This document shows, one piece after another, positions 54,272 to 63,627 of a stretch of DNA of 64,000 nt. The position numbers and the translations under genes were made by a program. How positions within the stretch are numbered: the stretch's first letter is position 1; every line of letters starts with the position of its first letter. Below the pieces are notes generated by a model, which saw nothing but the letters and a program-made list of their open reading frames with translations, did not search any database and was not told the origin of the DNA. The stretch comes from Treponema sp. GTDB taxonomy: Bacteria; Spirochaetota; Spirochaetia; Treponematales; Treponemataceae. Where the stretch lies: the NCBI GenBank assembly GCA_017525605.1, contig JAFXSM010000036.1, positions 1 through 64,000 of the forward strand. Reading direction: 5' to 3'.

Positions 54272-54315
54272 ATATCGATTTTCCTCCAATCAGTTCTAAA
54301 ATCTCATTTCTAAAA

Positions 54316-55374
54316 TCACGTTTCTATATCAACTGCGACACCTGTCGGTTTCGGCCGCAAAAATTTTCCGTCTTTCGAATAAAGAACATTCCGCCGCTGG
54401 GGAACAACCGAATCAAAAACCCCCTGCAAGAATTTTCTCGTCGTCGAAATGTATTCATTCAGCGCATGGTTCTCGATTTTTGAACGCTGAAGCTTTCCCC
54501 TGACCTGGGTAAGCACCGGCGAAAAATCAGAATCACTGCGAATATCTATAAGCTCACAGAGAACTTCCCTCTCCTCTTCAAGACTTGCAAAATCATCGCT
54601 CAAACCTTGAAGCGACTCAAGTTTCTCATTCAGGCATTCCCAATTTTTTTCCCTGACGAAATTGTGAAGCTCGGTCTGCGTTTCAAGGATTTTGTCCAGC
54701 AAATCGTTCTCACGCTGCATGACATCTATTAGGCATTTCTTGCTTTCGACAACCTCAGCAGGAACTCCCATTCCCTCAAGGAATTTTCCGACAGAGTCGG
54801 GATCCAACGGATTGAAAGAAGCCGCGACTTCTTCCACAGAAGGGTTCACAGGCGAAGGCTCAGCGTTTTTTTCATCCGATGCGGAATCATCGGAAGAATT
54901 CTCATCCGCATTACTACCGCCGTTCGTTTCCACCGTTTCCACAGCATCTTCCGAACCAGAAGTCTCAGGAAGAGCAACACTTTCTTCAATATTGTTGCTC
55001 ATCTCGGCAGAAACGTTTCCAGCAGAATCCGAAGATTCATCATCAGAACCAGCATCACCATCAGGAATCGCTGTTTCTTCGCCCGCAACCACAACTTCGC
55101 CATCCGAAACTACAGGTTCGACAACCGATTCTGCATTTTCGTCGGACTCTTTTTCATCGACACGGACTTCAGACGCAGACTCTGAATCCGAAATTTCAGA
55201 AGAGGCCTCAGAAACAGGAACAGAATCAACGTTTTCAGTACTGGTACTATCTTTTTCTTCAGCAGATTCTCCACTTTTCGTGTCATCTTCAACTTTTTCA
55301 GGCGTTTCTTCATCCAAGTCGTCGAGCTGCGCCACAACGTCATCGAAAGAGAAATCTGAAGTTTCATCTGCCAT
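54316..55374 (-). CDS. FlgN-like flagellar export chaperone with long acidic N-terminus
   Basis: FlgN chaperones FlgK and FlgL to the export gate. The last 160 residues fit, with helices such as ENDLLDKILETQTELHNFVR and NEKLESLQGLSDDFASLEEE, heptad-rich as in FlgN. The first about 180 residues are nearly all Asp, Glu, Ser, Val and Ala (for example ETSDFSFDDVVAQLDDLDEE) and look disordered; E. coli FlgN is only 138 residues. It heads the flgK-flgL-fliW-csrA operon, which supports the call. ATG 55374 follows AAGGAG. The gene symbol is left empty because the N-terminal extension is unusual. Confidence 0.7.
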   Translation of the reverse strand: MADETSDFSFDDVVAQLDDLDEETPEKVEDDTKSGESAEEKDSTSTENVDSVPVSEASSEISDSESASEVRVDEKESDENAESVVEPVVSDGEVVVAGEETAIPDGDAGSDDESSDSAGNVSAEMSNNIEESVALPETSGSEDAVETVETNGGSNADENSSDDSASDEKNAEPSPVNPSVEEVAASFNPLDPDSVGKFLEGMGVPAEVVESKKCLIDVMQRENDLLDKILETQTELHNFVREKNWECLNEKLESLQGLSDDFASLEEEREVLCELIDIRSDSDFSPVLTQVRGKLQRSKIENHALNEYISTTRKFLQGVFDSVVPQRRNVLYSKDGKFLRPKPTGVAVDIET

Positions 55375-55490
55375 CGGCAACTCCTTAAAAAAAGTCCTAC
55401 TTATTATTTTTCGGCATTCTTGCCCAAAAAATTGAACGGAAACAAAACTTTTTGAAAGAGCACATTTTCGAGATTTTTTTTATTTTGCAC

Positions 55491-55520
55491 TTGACATTTT
55501 TATCACTTTTAGGATATAGT
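55491..55520 (+). promoter_or_regulatory. Sigma-70-type promoter of the tRNA cluster
   Basis: TTGACA (55491-55496) and TATAGT (55515-55520), 18 bases apart, precede the tRNA-His gene by 17 bases. An A/T-rich stretch lies upstream. Confidence 0.8.
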
Positions 55521-55537
55521 TCTCTTCATCAACTAAT

Positions 55538-55610
55538 GGTGCCTGTAGCTCAGGGGTAGAGTTCCAGATTGTGGATCTGGCTGTCGTGGGTTCGAAACCC
55601 ACCAGGCACC
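55538..55610 (+). tRNA. tRNA-His (GTG)
   Basis: Anticodon GTG in loop TTGTGGA. The acceptor GTGCCTG/CAGGCAC plus an encoded extra G(-1) opposite C73 is the hallmark of tRNA-His. CCA is not encoded. Confidence 0.95.
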
Positions 55611-55621
55611 CTTTTTAATTT

Positions 55622-55695
55622 GCGTTCGTAGCTCAACTGGATAGAGCAACGGACTTCGAATCCGTAGGTTGCACGTTCGACCCGTGTCGGACGCA
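55622..55695 (+). tRNA. tRNA-Arg (TCG)
   Basis: 74-nt cloverleaf with acceptor GCGTTCG/CGGACGC and anticodon TCG; discriminator A; CCA not encoded. Confidence 0.94.
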
Positions 55696-55716
55696 ATTTA
55701 GGCAAATTAAATTTTC

Positions 55717-55789
55717 GGGCGACTAGCTCAGCTGGTAGAGCAACAGACTCTTAATCTGTGGGTCCGCAGTTCGATCCTGCGGTCGCTCA
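55717..55789 (+). tRNA. tRNA-Lys (CTT)
   Basis: 73-nt cloverleaf with acceptor GGGCGAC/GTCGCTC (one G-U pair) and anticodon CTT in loop ACTCTTAAT; discriminator A. Confidence 0.95.
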
Positions 55790-55847
55790 TTTTTTTTGAA
55801 TAATCTTTTTTTTGATTCTTCAAAAGAGAAGAATGCCTAATTAAAAA

Positions 55848-55927
55848 GCGAGAGTGGTGAAATGGGCATACACGCTAGACTTAGGATCTAGTGCTTCGGC
55901 GTAAGGGTTCAAGTCCCTTCTCTCGCA
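55848..55927 (+). tRNA. tRNA-Leu (TAG)
   Basis: 80 nt with acceptor GCGAGAG/CTCTCGC, anticodon TAG and a variable arm TGCTTCGGCG of class II type; discriminator A. Confidence 0.93.
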
Positions 55928-55946
55928 TAAGTTTTAACGAAAGTTT

Positions 55947-56018
55947 GCGGAAATAGCGCAGTGGTAGCGCGTCACCTTGCCAAGGTGGATGTCGCGGGTT
56001 CGAATCCCGTTTTCCGCT
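55947..56018 (+). tRNA. tRNA-Gly (GCC), copy 1
   Basis: 72 nt with acceptor GCGGAAA/TTTCCGC, anticodon GCC and discriminator T. Identical to the copy 109 bases downstream. Confidence 0.96.
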
Positions 56019-56055
56019 CTATTGCAATATAAAACAGATGCAGTTTATTTATTTC

Positions 56056-56127
56056 GCGGAAATAGCGCAGTGGTAGCGCGTCACCTTGCCAAGGTGGATG
56101 TCGCGGGTTCGAATCCCGTTTTCCGCT
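56056..56127 (+). tRNA. tRNA-Gly (GCC), copy 2
   Basis: The same 72 nt as copy 1 with only 37 bases between the genes, so a recent tandem duplication or one kept uniform by gene conversion. Confidence 0.96.
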
Positions 56128-56134
56128 CTAACCG

Positions 56135-56169
56135 AAACGATTTAGATTTCATCTGAATCGTTTTTTTTT
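56135..56169 (+). terminator. Rho-independent terminator after the tRNA cluster
   Basis: AAACGATT pairs with AATCGTTT, with further AGAT/ATCT pairs inside, then nine T. Confidence 0.93.
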
Positions 56170-56200
56170 ATTTTATTTCATTTTTCAAGGGGAACTCATC

Positions 56201-57556
56201 GTGAAAGTAACCAAAGAAATCGAAAAGCTCGGAAAATCATCAGTCAAATTGACTGTCACAGTTGCAAAGAAAGATGTTGCAGACGGCTACAACGAAACAC
56301 TCAAGCAGTACGTAAAACATGTTCAGATTCCTGGATTCAGAAAAGGACACGTTCCAGCAAAAGTCCTTGAGAGCAAGTACGGCGAGCAGATAAAAGCAGA
56401 GTCAATCAGCGAGCTCATCAACAAGGCATTGGATGAAATCTTCAAGGATGAAAAAGATACAGAGAATCGTCCGCTTCCATATGCACAGCCTGTCCTTCAG
56501 GAAATGCCGGCTTTGGATGTCACAAAGGAGCTCAAATTCGCAGTTACTTACGATGTTTTCCCAGAAGTTGAAATCAAGAATTTCGACGGAATCGAAGTAA
56601 AAGAGCCGGAGACAGAAATCGGTGACGAGGAAGTTGCAGAAGAGCTCAAGGGCATTCAGGAGCGCAACGCAGTCGTAATCGACAAGAAAGACGATACAGT
56701 TGCAAAAGATGACATCGTAACAATCAACATCGTTGAGAAGGACGAGTCAGGAAACGAAATCGCGTCAACAAAGAGAGACGGATTCACATTCACGGTCGGA
56801 ACAGCAGAGAACGTCTACAAGATTGATGACGAAATCGTCGGAATGAAAAAGGACGAGACAAAAGAAATCTCAAAGACATACGCAGCCGACGATTCAGACG
56901 CAGAGCTCGCAGGAAAAACAAAGAAATATTCAGTAACAGTTTCTACGATTAAATTCCGCGAACTTCCGAAACTTGATGACGACCTCGCTCAGGACGTGAA
57001 CGAGAAGTTCAAGACATTGGACGAGCTCAAGGCAGACATCAAAAAGCAGCTTGAGAATGCAAAAAACAGAAGAATCAGCGAAATCAAGTCGAACTCACTT
57101 CTTGAGCAGCTCGTTGAAAAGAATGCCTTCGAGATTCCAGAAAGCATGCTCAACGCAGAGCTTGACGCACGCTGGAGAATGATGGCTAATCAGTTCCGCA
57201 CAACACCAGAGGAACTTGAGAAGCTTGCAAAGGCGTCTGGCCAGACAAAAGAGGATATGCTCAAGAACTGGACAGCAGAAGCTGAGAAGATGCTCAAGAG
57301 CAGAATCATCGTTGACACACTCCTCAAAGAGAAGAACATCACAGTTACTCCTGAGGAAATCGACGCAGAGTATTCAAAGATTGCAGAGCAGAACGGTCTT
57401 TCACTCGACGAAGTGAAGAAGCACTACGAAGACGCTCGCGCAAAGGAATACCTCATCGACAGCACAAAAGAGCAGAAACTTTATGAAGAGCTGTACAAAC
57501 AGGTCAAAGTTTCAAAAGGTGACAAGGTGAAGTTTGCCGATTTGTTCAAAAACTAG
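56201..57556 (+). CDS. tig: Trigger factor (ribosome-associated chaperone)
   Basis: Trigger factor binds nascent chains at the ribosome exit and has peptidyl-prolyl isomerase activity. The 451-residue protein has a ribosome-docking signature close to GFRxGKxP: IPGFRKGHVPAKVLESKYGE near 44-63. The FKBP-like domain lies at about 165-250 (FTFTVGTAENVYKIDDEIVG) and the helical substrate arm at 270-440. The start is GTG 56201 after an AAGGGG site. clpP and clpX follow, the common bacterial tig-clpP-clpX order. Codon use indicates high expression. Confidence 0.96.
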   Translation: MKVTKEIEKLGKSSVKLTVTVAKKDVADGYNETLKQYVKHVQIPGFRKGHVPAKVLESKYGEQIKAESISELINKALDEIFKDEKDTENRPLPYAQPVLQEMPALDVTKELKFAVTYDVFPEVEIKNFDGIEVKEPETEIGDEEVAEELKGIQERNAVVIDKKDDTVAKDDIVTINIVEKDESGNEIASTKRDGFTFTVGTAENVYKIDDEIVGMKKDETKEISKTYAADDSDAELAGKTKKYSVTVSTIKFRELPKLDDDLAQDVNEKFKTLDELKADIKKQLENAKNRRISEIKSNSLLEQLVEKNAFEIPESMLNAELDARWRMMANQFRTTPEELEKLAKASGQTKEDMLKNWTAEAEKMLKSRIIVDTLLKEKNITVTPEEIDAEYSKIAEQNGLSLDEVKKHYEDARAKEYLIDSTKEQKLYEELYKQVKVSKGDKVKFADLFKN

Positions 57557-57577
57557 TACATTCTAGATAAGCGAAAA

Positions 57578-57622
57578 AAAGCGGAGTGCTACCGTTGAAT
57601 AGGCTGCATTCCGCTTTTTTTT
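57578..57622 (+). terminator. Rho-independent terminator between tig and clpP
   Basis: GCGGAGTGC (57581-57589) pairs with GCATTCCGC (57605-57613) with one G-U pair, flanked by A and T runs. It limits read-through from tig into clpP. Confidence 0.92.
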
Positions 57623-57660
57623 AGAACTATTTTTTGATATTTTTATGAATGGAGATCAAA

Positions 57661-58293
57661 ATGAACGAGCAGATGAATAACAACATTCCTTTTGTAATCG
57701 AACGCAGCGGTAATGGTGAGAGGTCTTATGACATCTACTCTCGCCTCCTTAAAGACAGAATCATTTTCGTTGACGGAGAAATTCACGATTTGGCCGCTGA
57801 CCTTGTTGTTGCTCAAATTCTTTTCCTGGAATCTGAAAACCCGGAGAAAGACATCAGCATGTACATCAACTCACCAGGCGGAAGCGTAACGGCAGGTCTC
57901 GCAATTTACGACACGATGCAGTACGTCAAATGCGACATTCAGACAATCTGCATGGGTCAGGCAGCCTCAATGGGCGCAATCCTTCTTGCTGGCGGAACAA
58001 AGGGAAAGAGATACGCGCTCCCGTCTTCACGAGTGATGATTCATCAGCCTGCTGGCGGCGTTCAGGGACAGGAAAGCGACATCGCCGTTCAAGCAAAAGA
58101 GATTCTCCGTCTCAAAAAACTTTCAATTCAGTACCTTTCAGACAAAACCGGAAAAGATTTCGACACAGTTGCGAAGGACATCGAAAGAGATTTCTATATG
58201 TCCGCAAATGATGCTCTCGAGTACGGTATCGTAGACCACGTCATGCCGGCAAGAAGCAAATCTTCAGAATCGAAATCTGAGGAGAGAAAATAA
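57661..58293 (+). CDS. clpP: ATP-dependent Clp protease proteolytic subunit
   Basis: ClpP is the barrel serine protease used by ClpX and ClpC. The 210 residues contain [18 protein letters not shown] near 74, [11 protein letters not shown] with the catalytic Ser near 103, and [11 protein letters not shown] with the catalytic His near 128. The start is ATG 57661, with GGAGATC upstream; an in-frame ATG four codons earlier is less likely. Its stop overlaps the clpX ATG (TAATG). Confidence 0.96.
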   Translation: MNEQMNNNIPFVIERSGNGERSYDIYSRLLKDRIIFVDGEIHDLAADLVVAQILFLESENPEKDISMYINSPGGSVTAGLAIYDTMQYVKCDIQTICMGQAASMGAILLAGGTKGKRYALPSSRVMIHQPAGGVQGQESDIAVQAKEILRLKKLSIQYLSDKTGKDFDTVAKDIERDFYMSANDALEYGIVDHVMPARSKSSESKSEERK

Positions 58294-59546
58294 TGAAATT
58301 CATCGGAACGGCAAACAAATGCTCCTTCTGCGGAAAAGAGGGAGACAGCAAGCATCATCTCGTGGCAGCTCCGACAAAGGGCGTCTTCATATGCAACAAC
58401 TGCATTGCCGTTTGTCAGGGAATTGTCGAAGAGGAATACAACGGCACGGTCGATATCGAAATGTCGGAAGTTCCGACTCCGAAAGAGTTCAAGGAGCATC
58501 TTGACCAGTATGTAATCGGTCAGGATTACGCGAAGAAGGCTCTTTCCGTTGCCGTTTACAACCACTACAAAAGAATGTCGCTCGGCGGAAAGAAAACGAA
58601 GGACGGCATCAAGATTGAAAAATCGAACGTGCTTCTGATTGGACCTACGGGAAGCGGAAAGACGCTCCTCGCAAGAACTCTTGCCGAAAAGCTCAAGGTT
58701 CCGTTTGCGATTGCGGACGCAACAACGCTGACTGAAGCAGGATATGTCGGCGAAGATGTCGAGAACGTCCTTCTAAAACTCATAAACGCGGCAGACGGAA
58801 ATATTGAAGAAGCCCAGAGAGGAATCATCTTCATCGACGAAATCGACAAAATCGCAAGAAAAAGCGAGAACACAAGCATTACGCGCGACGTTTCGGGTGA
58901 AGGTGTCCAGCAGGCATTGCTGAAGATTATCGAAGGCACTCTTGCTTCTGTTCCTCCGCAGGGCGGAAGAAAGCATCCGAACCAGGAAATGCTCCAGATT
59001 GACACGACAAACATTTTGTTCATAATGGGCGGCGCATTTGTCGGTCTCGACAAGATAATCGAGCAGAGAGTCTCGGCACATTCAATGGGATTCGGAAGCA
59101 ATGTCGGCGAGATGAACGAAGAGCAGAAGATGGACCTTTTGAACGAATGCACATCTGACGACCTCGTGAAGTTCGGAATAATCCCGGAGCTTATCGGACG
59201 TATGCCTATAAATGTCGCATTGAAAGAGCTGACGAAGGACGACCTCAAGAGAATCCTCACCGAGCCGAAGAATGCAATCACGAAGCAGTTCAAGGCATCT
59301 TTCGCAATGGACGATTTGGACATCAACTTTACGGACGACGCGCTTGATGAAATCGCGAACATAGCAATCAAGCAGAAAACAGGCGCACGCGGACTTCGCT
59401 CAATCGTCGAGAAGATGCTCATGGATTTAATGTACGAAGCACCAAGCGTCAAGGGACAGAAGAAACTCACAATCACAAAAGAGATTGTCGAGACGAAGAA
59501 TATCCCGGACGTTGAGACGCTCCTCGTAGACCAGGCATCTGCATAG
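58293..59546 (+). CDS. clpX: ATP-dependent Clp protease ATPase subunit ClpX
   Basis: ClpX unfolds substrates and feeds them to ClpP. The 417-residue protein starts with a zinc-binding domain (Cys10, Cys13, Cys34, Cys37). The AAA+ core has Walker [17 protein letters not shown] near 113-128, Walker [14 protein letters not shown] near 175, and sensor residues in [13 protein letters not shown] and TGARGLRS. The IGF-type loop for ClpP docking (HSMGFGSN) is present. It overlaps clpP by one base. Confidence 0.96.
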   Translation: MKFIGTANKCSFCGKEGDSKHHLVAAPTKGVFICNNCIAVCQGIVEEEYNGTVDIEMSEVPTPKEFKEHLDQYVIGQDYAKKALSVAVYNHYKRMSLGGKKTKDGIKIEKSNVLLIGPTGSGKTLLARTLAEKLKVPFAIADATTLTEAGYVGEDVENVLLKLINAADGNIEEAQRGIIFIDEIDKIARKSENTSITRDVSGEGVQQALLKIIEGTLASVPPQGGRKHPNQEMLQIDTTNILFIMGGAFVGLDKIIEQRVSAHSMGFGSNVGEMNEEQKMDLLNECTSDDLVKFGIIPELIGRMPINVALKELTKDDLKRILTEPKNAITKQFKASFAMDDLDINFTDDALDEIANIAIKQKTGARGLRSIVEKMLMDLMYEAPSVKGQKKLTITKEIVETKNIPDVETLLVDQASA

Positions 59547-59592
59547 AAAACGATTCGGGGGATTTTTAATCTTCTGAATATCGTCATAACGA

Positions 59593-59645
59593 AAAAGACC
59601 TAGAATGCAACTGATTTTGAAAGTCGCCTTCTAGGTCTTTTTTTG
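59593..59645. terminator. Bidirectional terminator between clpX and the aminopeptidase gene
   Basis: AAAGACCTAGAA (59594-59605) pairs with TTCTAGGTCTTT (59629-59640), with an A-run before and a T-run after, serving both convergent genes. Confidence 0.92.
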
Positions 59646-59661
59646 TCACATCAAAAACGCA

Positions 59662-61017
59662 TTATGCCAAAGTCAAGAATGCTTTGTACGCGTTGAATGC
59701 CTGGGTGATATCCTCGCGGCTCGTGATTTCCCACGGAGCGTGCATTGAAAGAACAGAAACGCCGGCATCGAGGACGTTCATTCCGTATTTTGCAGCGAGA
59801 TATGCGATAGTTCCGCCGCCGCCCTGATCGACTTTTCCGAGCTCTGCCATCTGGTATTTCACGGTGTTGTCGTCAAGAAGTTTTCGGAGGCGAGCGATGA
59901 ATTCAGGATTCGCATCGCTCGCACCGCTTTTTCCGCGAGAGCCTGTGTATTTGTTGAACACGATTCCGCCGCTTAAGAAGCTTGCGTTTGCTTTGTCGAA
60001 CAAATCAGCGTTCATCGGGTCGAAAGCTGCGTTTACGTCGCTTGAGAGCATTGAACTGTTCGCAAGGCATCTTCTGAGAGAAAGCTCGGAATAGCCGGAC
60101 GGAAGACGCGCAATCAGCTCGGCAACGATATTCTCGAAGAAGTGGCTTTCCATTCCGGTAGCACCGACAGAGCCGATTTCCTCTTTGTCAACGCATATGC
60201 AGCAGTTCGTCTTTACGCCAGGAACGCTTTCGATGAGGGCACGTGCAGAAGTGTATGCGCAAGAGCGGTCGTCCTGTCCGTACGCGAGAATGAGAGAGCG
60301 GTCGAATCCGAGGTCACGGGCTTTTCCGGCAGGAACAATCTCAAGCTCGGCAGAACCGAAATCACCCTCCTCGATTCCGTATTTTTCCTTGAGAAGATTC
60401 AAGATGACTTTCTTTGCATTAACCTTGTCCTTCTCGTCTTTCTTATCGTCCTTTTCCTCGTCCTTCTTCTTAGGCTTCTCGCTTCCGATAATCAAGTCAA
60501 GGCTCTCGCCTGAGATGAAATCAGATGCGGACTCCTTCATCTGCTTTTGCGCAAGGTGAGGAAGAATGTCGGAAATCACGAATACCGGGTCGTCCTCGTT
60601 CTCGCCGACATTGACGTTGACGACAGTGCCGTCTTTTTTGCAGACAACGCCGTGAATCGCAAGAGGAATAGTCACCCACTGATACTTTTTGATTCCGCCG
60701 TAGTAATGCGTGTTGAGATAAACGATGAAATCACGCTCGTAAACAGGATTCTGCTTTACGTCAAGGCGCGGAGAATCGATATGCGCACCAAGAATGTTCA
60801 TTCCATCTTCGATATTTCCGCTGCCGACAGTGAAAAGCGCAATCGCCTTTCCCATTTTCTGTGCATAAACTTTGTCGCCAGGAACGAGTTTTTCCGTCTT
60901 GTAAAGATTCTTGAAGCCTGACCGCTCCGCCCATTCAGTAATTCTGGAAACACACTCACGTTCCGTCTTTCCGTTGTTCAAAAATGATTTGTAATCTTCA
61001 ATCAAATCAGAATTCAT
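59662..61017 (-). CDS. M18-family aminopeptidase
   Basis: M18 enzymes are dodecameric zinc aminopeptidases that favour acidic N-termini. The 451 residues carry NILGAHIDSPRLDVKQNP near 73-91 with the metal His and Asp, YGQDDRSCAYTSARAL near 238, CVDKEEIGSVGATGMESHFF near 262 with the catalytic Glu pair, and SMHAPWEITSREDI near the end with the final His ligand. A Lys/Glu/Asp-rich insertion (KPKKKDEEKDDKKDEKDK) at about 180 is a local oddity. It is cytoplasmic, with no signal peptide. Confidence 0.92.
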   Translation of the reverse strand: MNSDLIEDYKSFLNNGKTERECVSRITEWAERSGFKNLYKTEKLVPGDKVYAQKMGKAIALFTVGSGNIEDGMNILGAHIDSPRLDVKQNPVYERDFIVYLNTHYYGGIKKYQWVTIPLAIHGVVCKKDGTVVNVNVGENEDDPVFVISDILPHLAQKQMKESASDFISGESLDLIIGSEKPKKKDEEKDDKKDEKDKVNAKKVILNLLKEKYGIEEGDFGSAELEIVPAGKARDLGFDRSLILAYGQDDRSCAYTSARALIESVPGVKTNCCICVDKEEIGSVGATGMESHFFENIVAELIARLPSGYSELSLRRCLANSSMLSSDVNAAFDPMNADLFDKANASFLSGGIVFNKYTGSRGKSGASDANPEFIARLRKLLDDNTVKYQMAELGKVDQGGGGTIAYLAAKYGMNVLDAGVSVLSMHAPWEITSREDITQAFNAYKAFLTLA

Positions 61018-61085
61018 TTTTATCCTCTTATAAAAAATATTTTCTATTGACTATAGCATAATTTTCCAATGGTAAGAACGGAGTT

Positions 61086-61125
61086 AATAAAAAACCTGCT
61101 CAGAAACTAAGTTTTCCGAACAGGT
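61086..61125 (-). terminator. Rho-independent terminator of clpC
   Basis: On the minus strand, ACCTGTTCGGAAA pairs with TTTCTGAGCAGGT, followed by TTTTTTATT. The stem sequence resembles hairpins at 48789 and 41224. Confidence 0.88.
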
Positions 61126-61131
61126 CTAATC

Positions 61132-63615
61132 TTATCTCACCACGATTTTTCCTTCGATTTGCTCGACACTCACCTTTCCGTCTGCCGGAAGTTTCCGCTG
61201 CAAGATGAGCGTCGCCAGCTGGTCCTCGATTTCGTTCTGAATCAGGCGGCGCATCGGTCTCGCTCCCATTTCCGGGTCGTAGCCGTGGTCAAGGAGGTAA
61301 TCGCGGGCTTTTTCAGAAACGTCCAGCGAAATATTCTTGTCAGACAGCCTGTCCTCAAGTTCTTTCAGCTGAATATTCAGGATTTGCGAAATCTGAGCAC
61401 GCGTCAAAGGATCGAAAACTACGATGTCGTCGATTCTGTTCAGAAGCTCAGGACGCATTATCTTTTTCAGTTCTTCCATCACGTTCGATTTCAGCTCCTC
61501 GTGCGAAATAAAACCGTCCGACGAAGAAGAGAATCCGAGTTTTTTCTCCGAAAGAACTTGGGACGAACCGGCATTGCTCGTCATTATTATGACCGTGTTC
61601 CTGAAATTGACGACGTGACCGAGATTGTCGGAAAGCTGTCCTTCCTCAAGAATCTGCAAGAGAAAATTGAAGACATCAGGATGCGCCTTTTCAATCTCGT
61701 CGAAAAGGACGATTGAATACGGCTTCTGCCTGACCTTGTTCGTGAGAGAACCGCCTTCCTCGTATCCGATGTAGCCTGGAGCCGCACCGACAAGACGCGA
61801 CGACGTGTATTTTTCCATAAAGTCGCTCATGTCGATTCTGATAAGAGACTCTTCCGAGCCGAAAAGGAATTTCGCCATCGATTTTGCAAGCTGAGTTTTT
61901 CCCACACCCGTAGGACCGAGAAAGATGAAAGAACCGATCGGCCTGTTCGGGCTTGAAACACCGGAGCGGCTTCTTCTGACAGTGCTTGAAAGAAGACCGA
62001 CTGCCTCGTCCTGACCGATGACGGACTTGTGAAGTTCCTCTTCCATTTTCAGAAGCTTCTCCGACTCGTTCACGTCAAGCTGCTCGACAGGGATTCCGGT
62101 CATGCCCGCAACGATTTTTTCGACATCGCGAACCGTAACATGACGCGCATCACTAGGCGCACTGGATTTCCATGAATCGCTAAGCTCGTCGATTTTTTTC
62201 TGCAATTCGCGGACCTGATCCCGTGCGACCGCCGCATTTTCGTATTTCTTTGACGAAACCATCTCGTCTTTTTCTTTCGTAAGGGTCTCAAGTTTCAGCT
62301 CAAGCTCGGCAAGCTGCGCCGGCTTTTCGTTTCCCTCGATTTTCTTTGCGCTGCCCGCCTCGTCAAGAATGTCGATCGCCTTGTCAGGAAGATGCCTGTC
62401 GGGAATATAGCGCGTGCTGAGCTTCACAATCGCCTCGACAACGCCGTCATCATAGACGATATTGTGGAATTCCTCGTATTTCGGCTTGATTCCTTCTATT
62501 ATCTTCACACTGTCTTCCGCAGACGGCTCATCGATTGTAACAGACTGGAAGCGGCGTTCGAGCGCAGTGTCCTTTTCGATGTGCTGGCGGAATTCCTTGA
62601 GTGTCGTCGCGCCGATTATCTGGATTTCACCGCGGCTCAATGCAGGCTTCAGAATGTTGCTCGCGTCCATTGTGCCCGAAGAGTCACCCGCACCGATTAT
62701 CATGTGCAGCTCGTCGATGAAAAGAATCACGTCCTTCGATTCCTCGACTTCCTGAATCATCTTTTTCATTCGCTCTTCGAAGTCACCGCGATAACGTGTT
62801 CCCGCGACCATTGCAGTCAAGTCGAGGCTCATGATTTTCTTTTCGTAAAGATTGTACGGGACTTCCTTCGCAGCGATTTTCTGTGCAAGACCTTCGACGA
62901 CAGCAGTTTTTCCGACACCAGGCTCGCCAAGAAGAATAGGGTTGTTCTTCGTCCTTCGGCTCAGAATCTGTATCGCACGGGCAATCTCATCCGCGCGGCC
63001 GACAACAGGGTCCAGTTTGCCTTCCCTAGCCCATGCAGTCAGATTCTTCGCATATTTTGAAAGGAACGAGCCTTTCTGTTTCTTTTCGGATTTTGCCTGC
63101 CCTGCAAATTCCGGCTCCAGATTCGCCTCGGCATCTGAAACCTCGTTTGGGTCGGTGTCCTCGTCAACATTGTTGTTCGCCTCCTGAACTTCCTTTGCCG
63201 CCTTCCGAAGTTTATCAAGGTCGATTCCCGCATTCGCAAAAAAACGCGCGGTGACGCTCTTCTCCTCGATGCTGGCTCCGATTACGAAATGCTCAGTTCC
63301 GACGGACTTGTTCTGCATCGAGCGAGACTCTATCACCGCAGTGTCGAGGACAGCACGAAGCCTGTGAGACGGAGGCAACGCGCCAATCATCTGACGCGGC
63401 TGAAGTTCATCGTTCGTCACACTCTGTTCGAGCACAAGCTGAAACGAAAGAACGTTCAGGTTCAGGTATTGAAGAAGCTTGTAGCCGTAGCCTTCCGCAT
63501 TTTTCAGAAGAGCGAGAAGGACATGCTCAGGCTGAAGTTCATATGCGCCGCTGTTCCGCCCTTCTTCCTGCGCGAGAATCAAAAGACGATTTACAAGATT
63601 TGACATTCCGTTCAT
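61132..63615 (-). CDS. clpC: ClpC-type ATP-dependent Clp protease ATPase
   Basis: The 827-residue protein has two AAA+ modules. The N-domain covers 1-150; Walker A1 is [16 protein letters not shown] near 230, with Walker [16 protein letters not shown] near 295. A UVR-like middle motif ([20 protein letters not shown]) near 440 marks ClpC rather than ClpA. Walker A2 is [20 protein letters not shown] near 570. The ending [19 protein letters not shown] is standard. McsB is directly upstream, so it probably works with arginine-phosphorylated substrates and ClpP. ATG 63615 has AAGGGG upstream. Confidence 0.92.
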   Translation of the reverse strand: MNGMSNLVNRLLILAQEEGRNSGAYELQPEHVLLALLKNAEGYGYKLLQYLNLNVLSFQLVLEQSVTNDELQPRQMIGALPPSHRLRAVLDTAVIESRSMQNKSVGTEHFVIGASIEEKSVTARFFANAGIDLDKLRKAAKEVQEANNNVDEDTDPNEVSDAEANLEPEFAGQAKSEKKQKGSFLSKYAKNLTAWAREGKLDPVVGRADEIARAIQILSRRTKNNPILLGEPGVGKTAVVEGLAQKIAAKEVPYNLYEKKIMSLDLTAMVAGTRYRGDFEERMKKMIQEVEESKDVILFIDELHMIIGAGDSSGTMDASNILKPALSRGEIQIIGATTLKEFRQHIEKDTALERRFQSVTIDEPSAEDSVKIIEGIKPKYEEFHNIVYDDGVVEAIVKLSTRYIPDRHLPDKAIDILDEAGSAKKIEGNEKPAQLAELELKLETLTKEKDEMVSSKKYENAAVARDQVRELQKKIDELSDSWKSSAPSDARHVTVRDVEKIVAGMTGIPVEQLDVNESEKLLKMEEELHKSVIGQDEAVGLLSSTVRRSRSGVSSPNRPIGSFIFLGPTGVGKTQLAKSMAKFLFGSEESLIRIDMSDFMEKYTSSRLVGAAPGYIGYEEGGSLTNKVRQKPYSIVLFDEIEKAHPDVFNFLLQILEEGQLSDNLGHVVNFRNTVIIMTSNAGSSQVLSEKKLGFSSSSDGFISHEELKSNVMEELKKIMRPELLNRIDDIVVFDPLTRAQISQILNIQLKELEDRLSDKNISLDVSEKARDYLLDHGYDPEMGARPMRRLIQNEIEDQLATLILQRKLPADGKVSVEQIEGKIVVR

Positions 63616-63627
63616 AAAAATTTCCCC

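Noticed and set aside
54692..55435. 247-codon Ser/Thr-rich frame on + opposite the flgN-like gene
   Set aside because: Its Ser/Thr/Glu composition is just the complement of the acidic extension, and it has no ribosome site. The flgN-like frame fits the operon and has a good start.
60460..60480. Possible frameshift or fusion at the Lys/Glu/Asp-rich insertion in the M18 aminopeptidase
   Set aside because: The frame continues without break into the conserved metal motifs on both sides, so it is an in-frame insertion.
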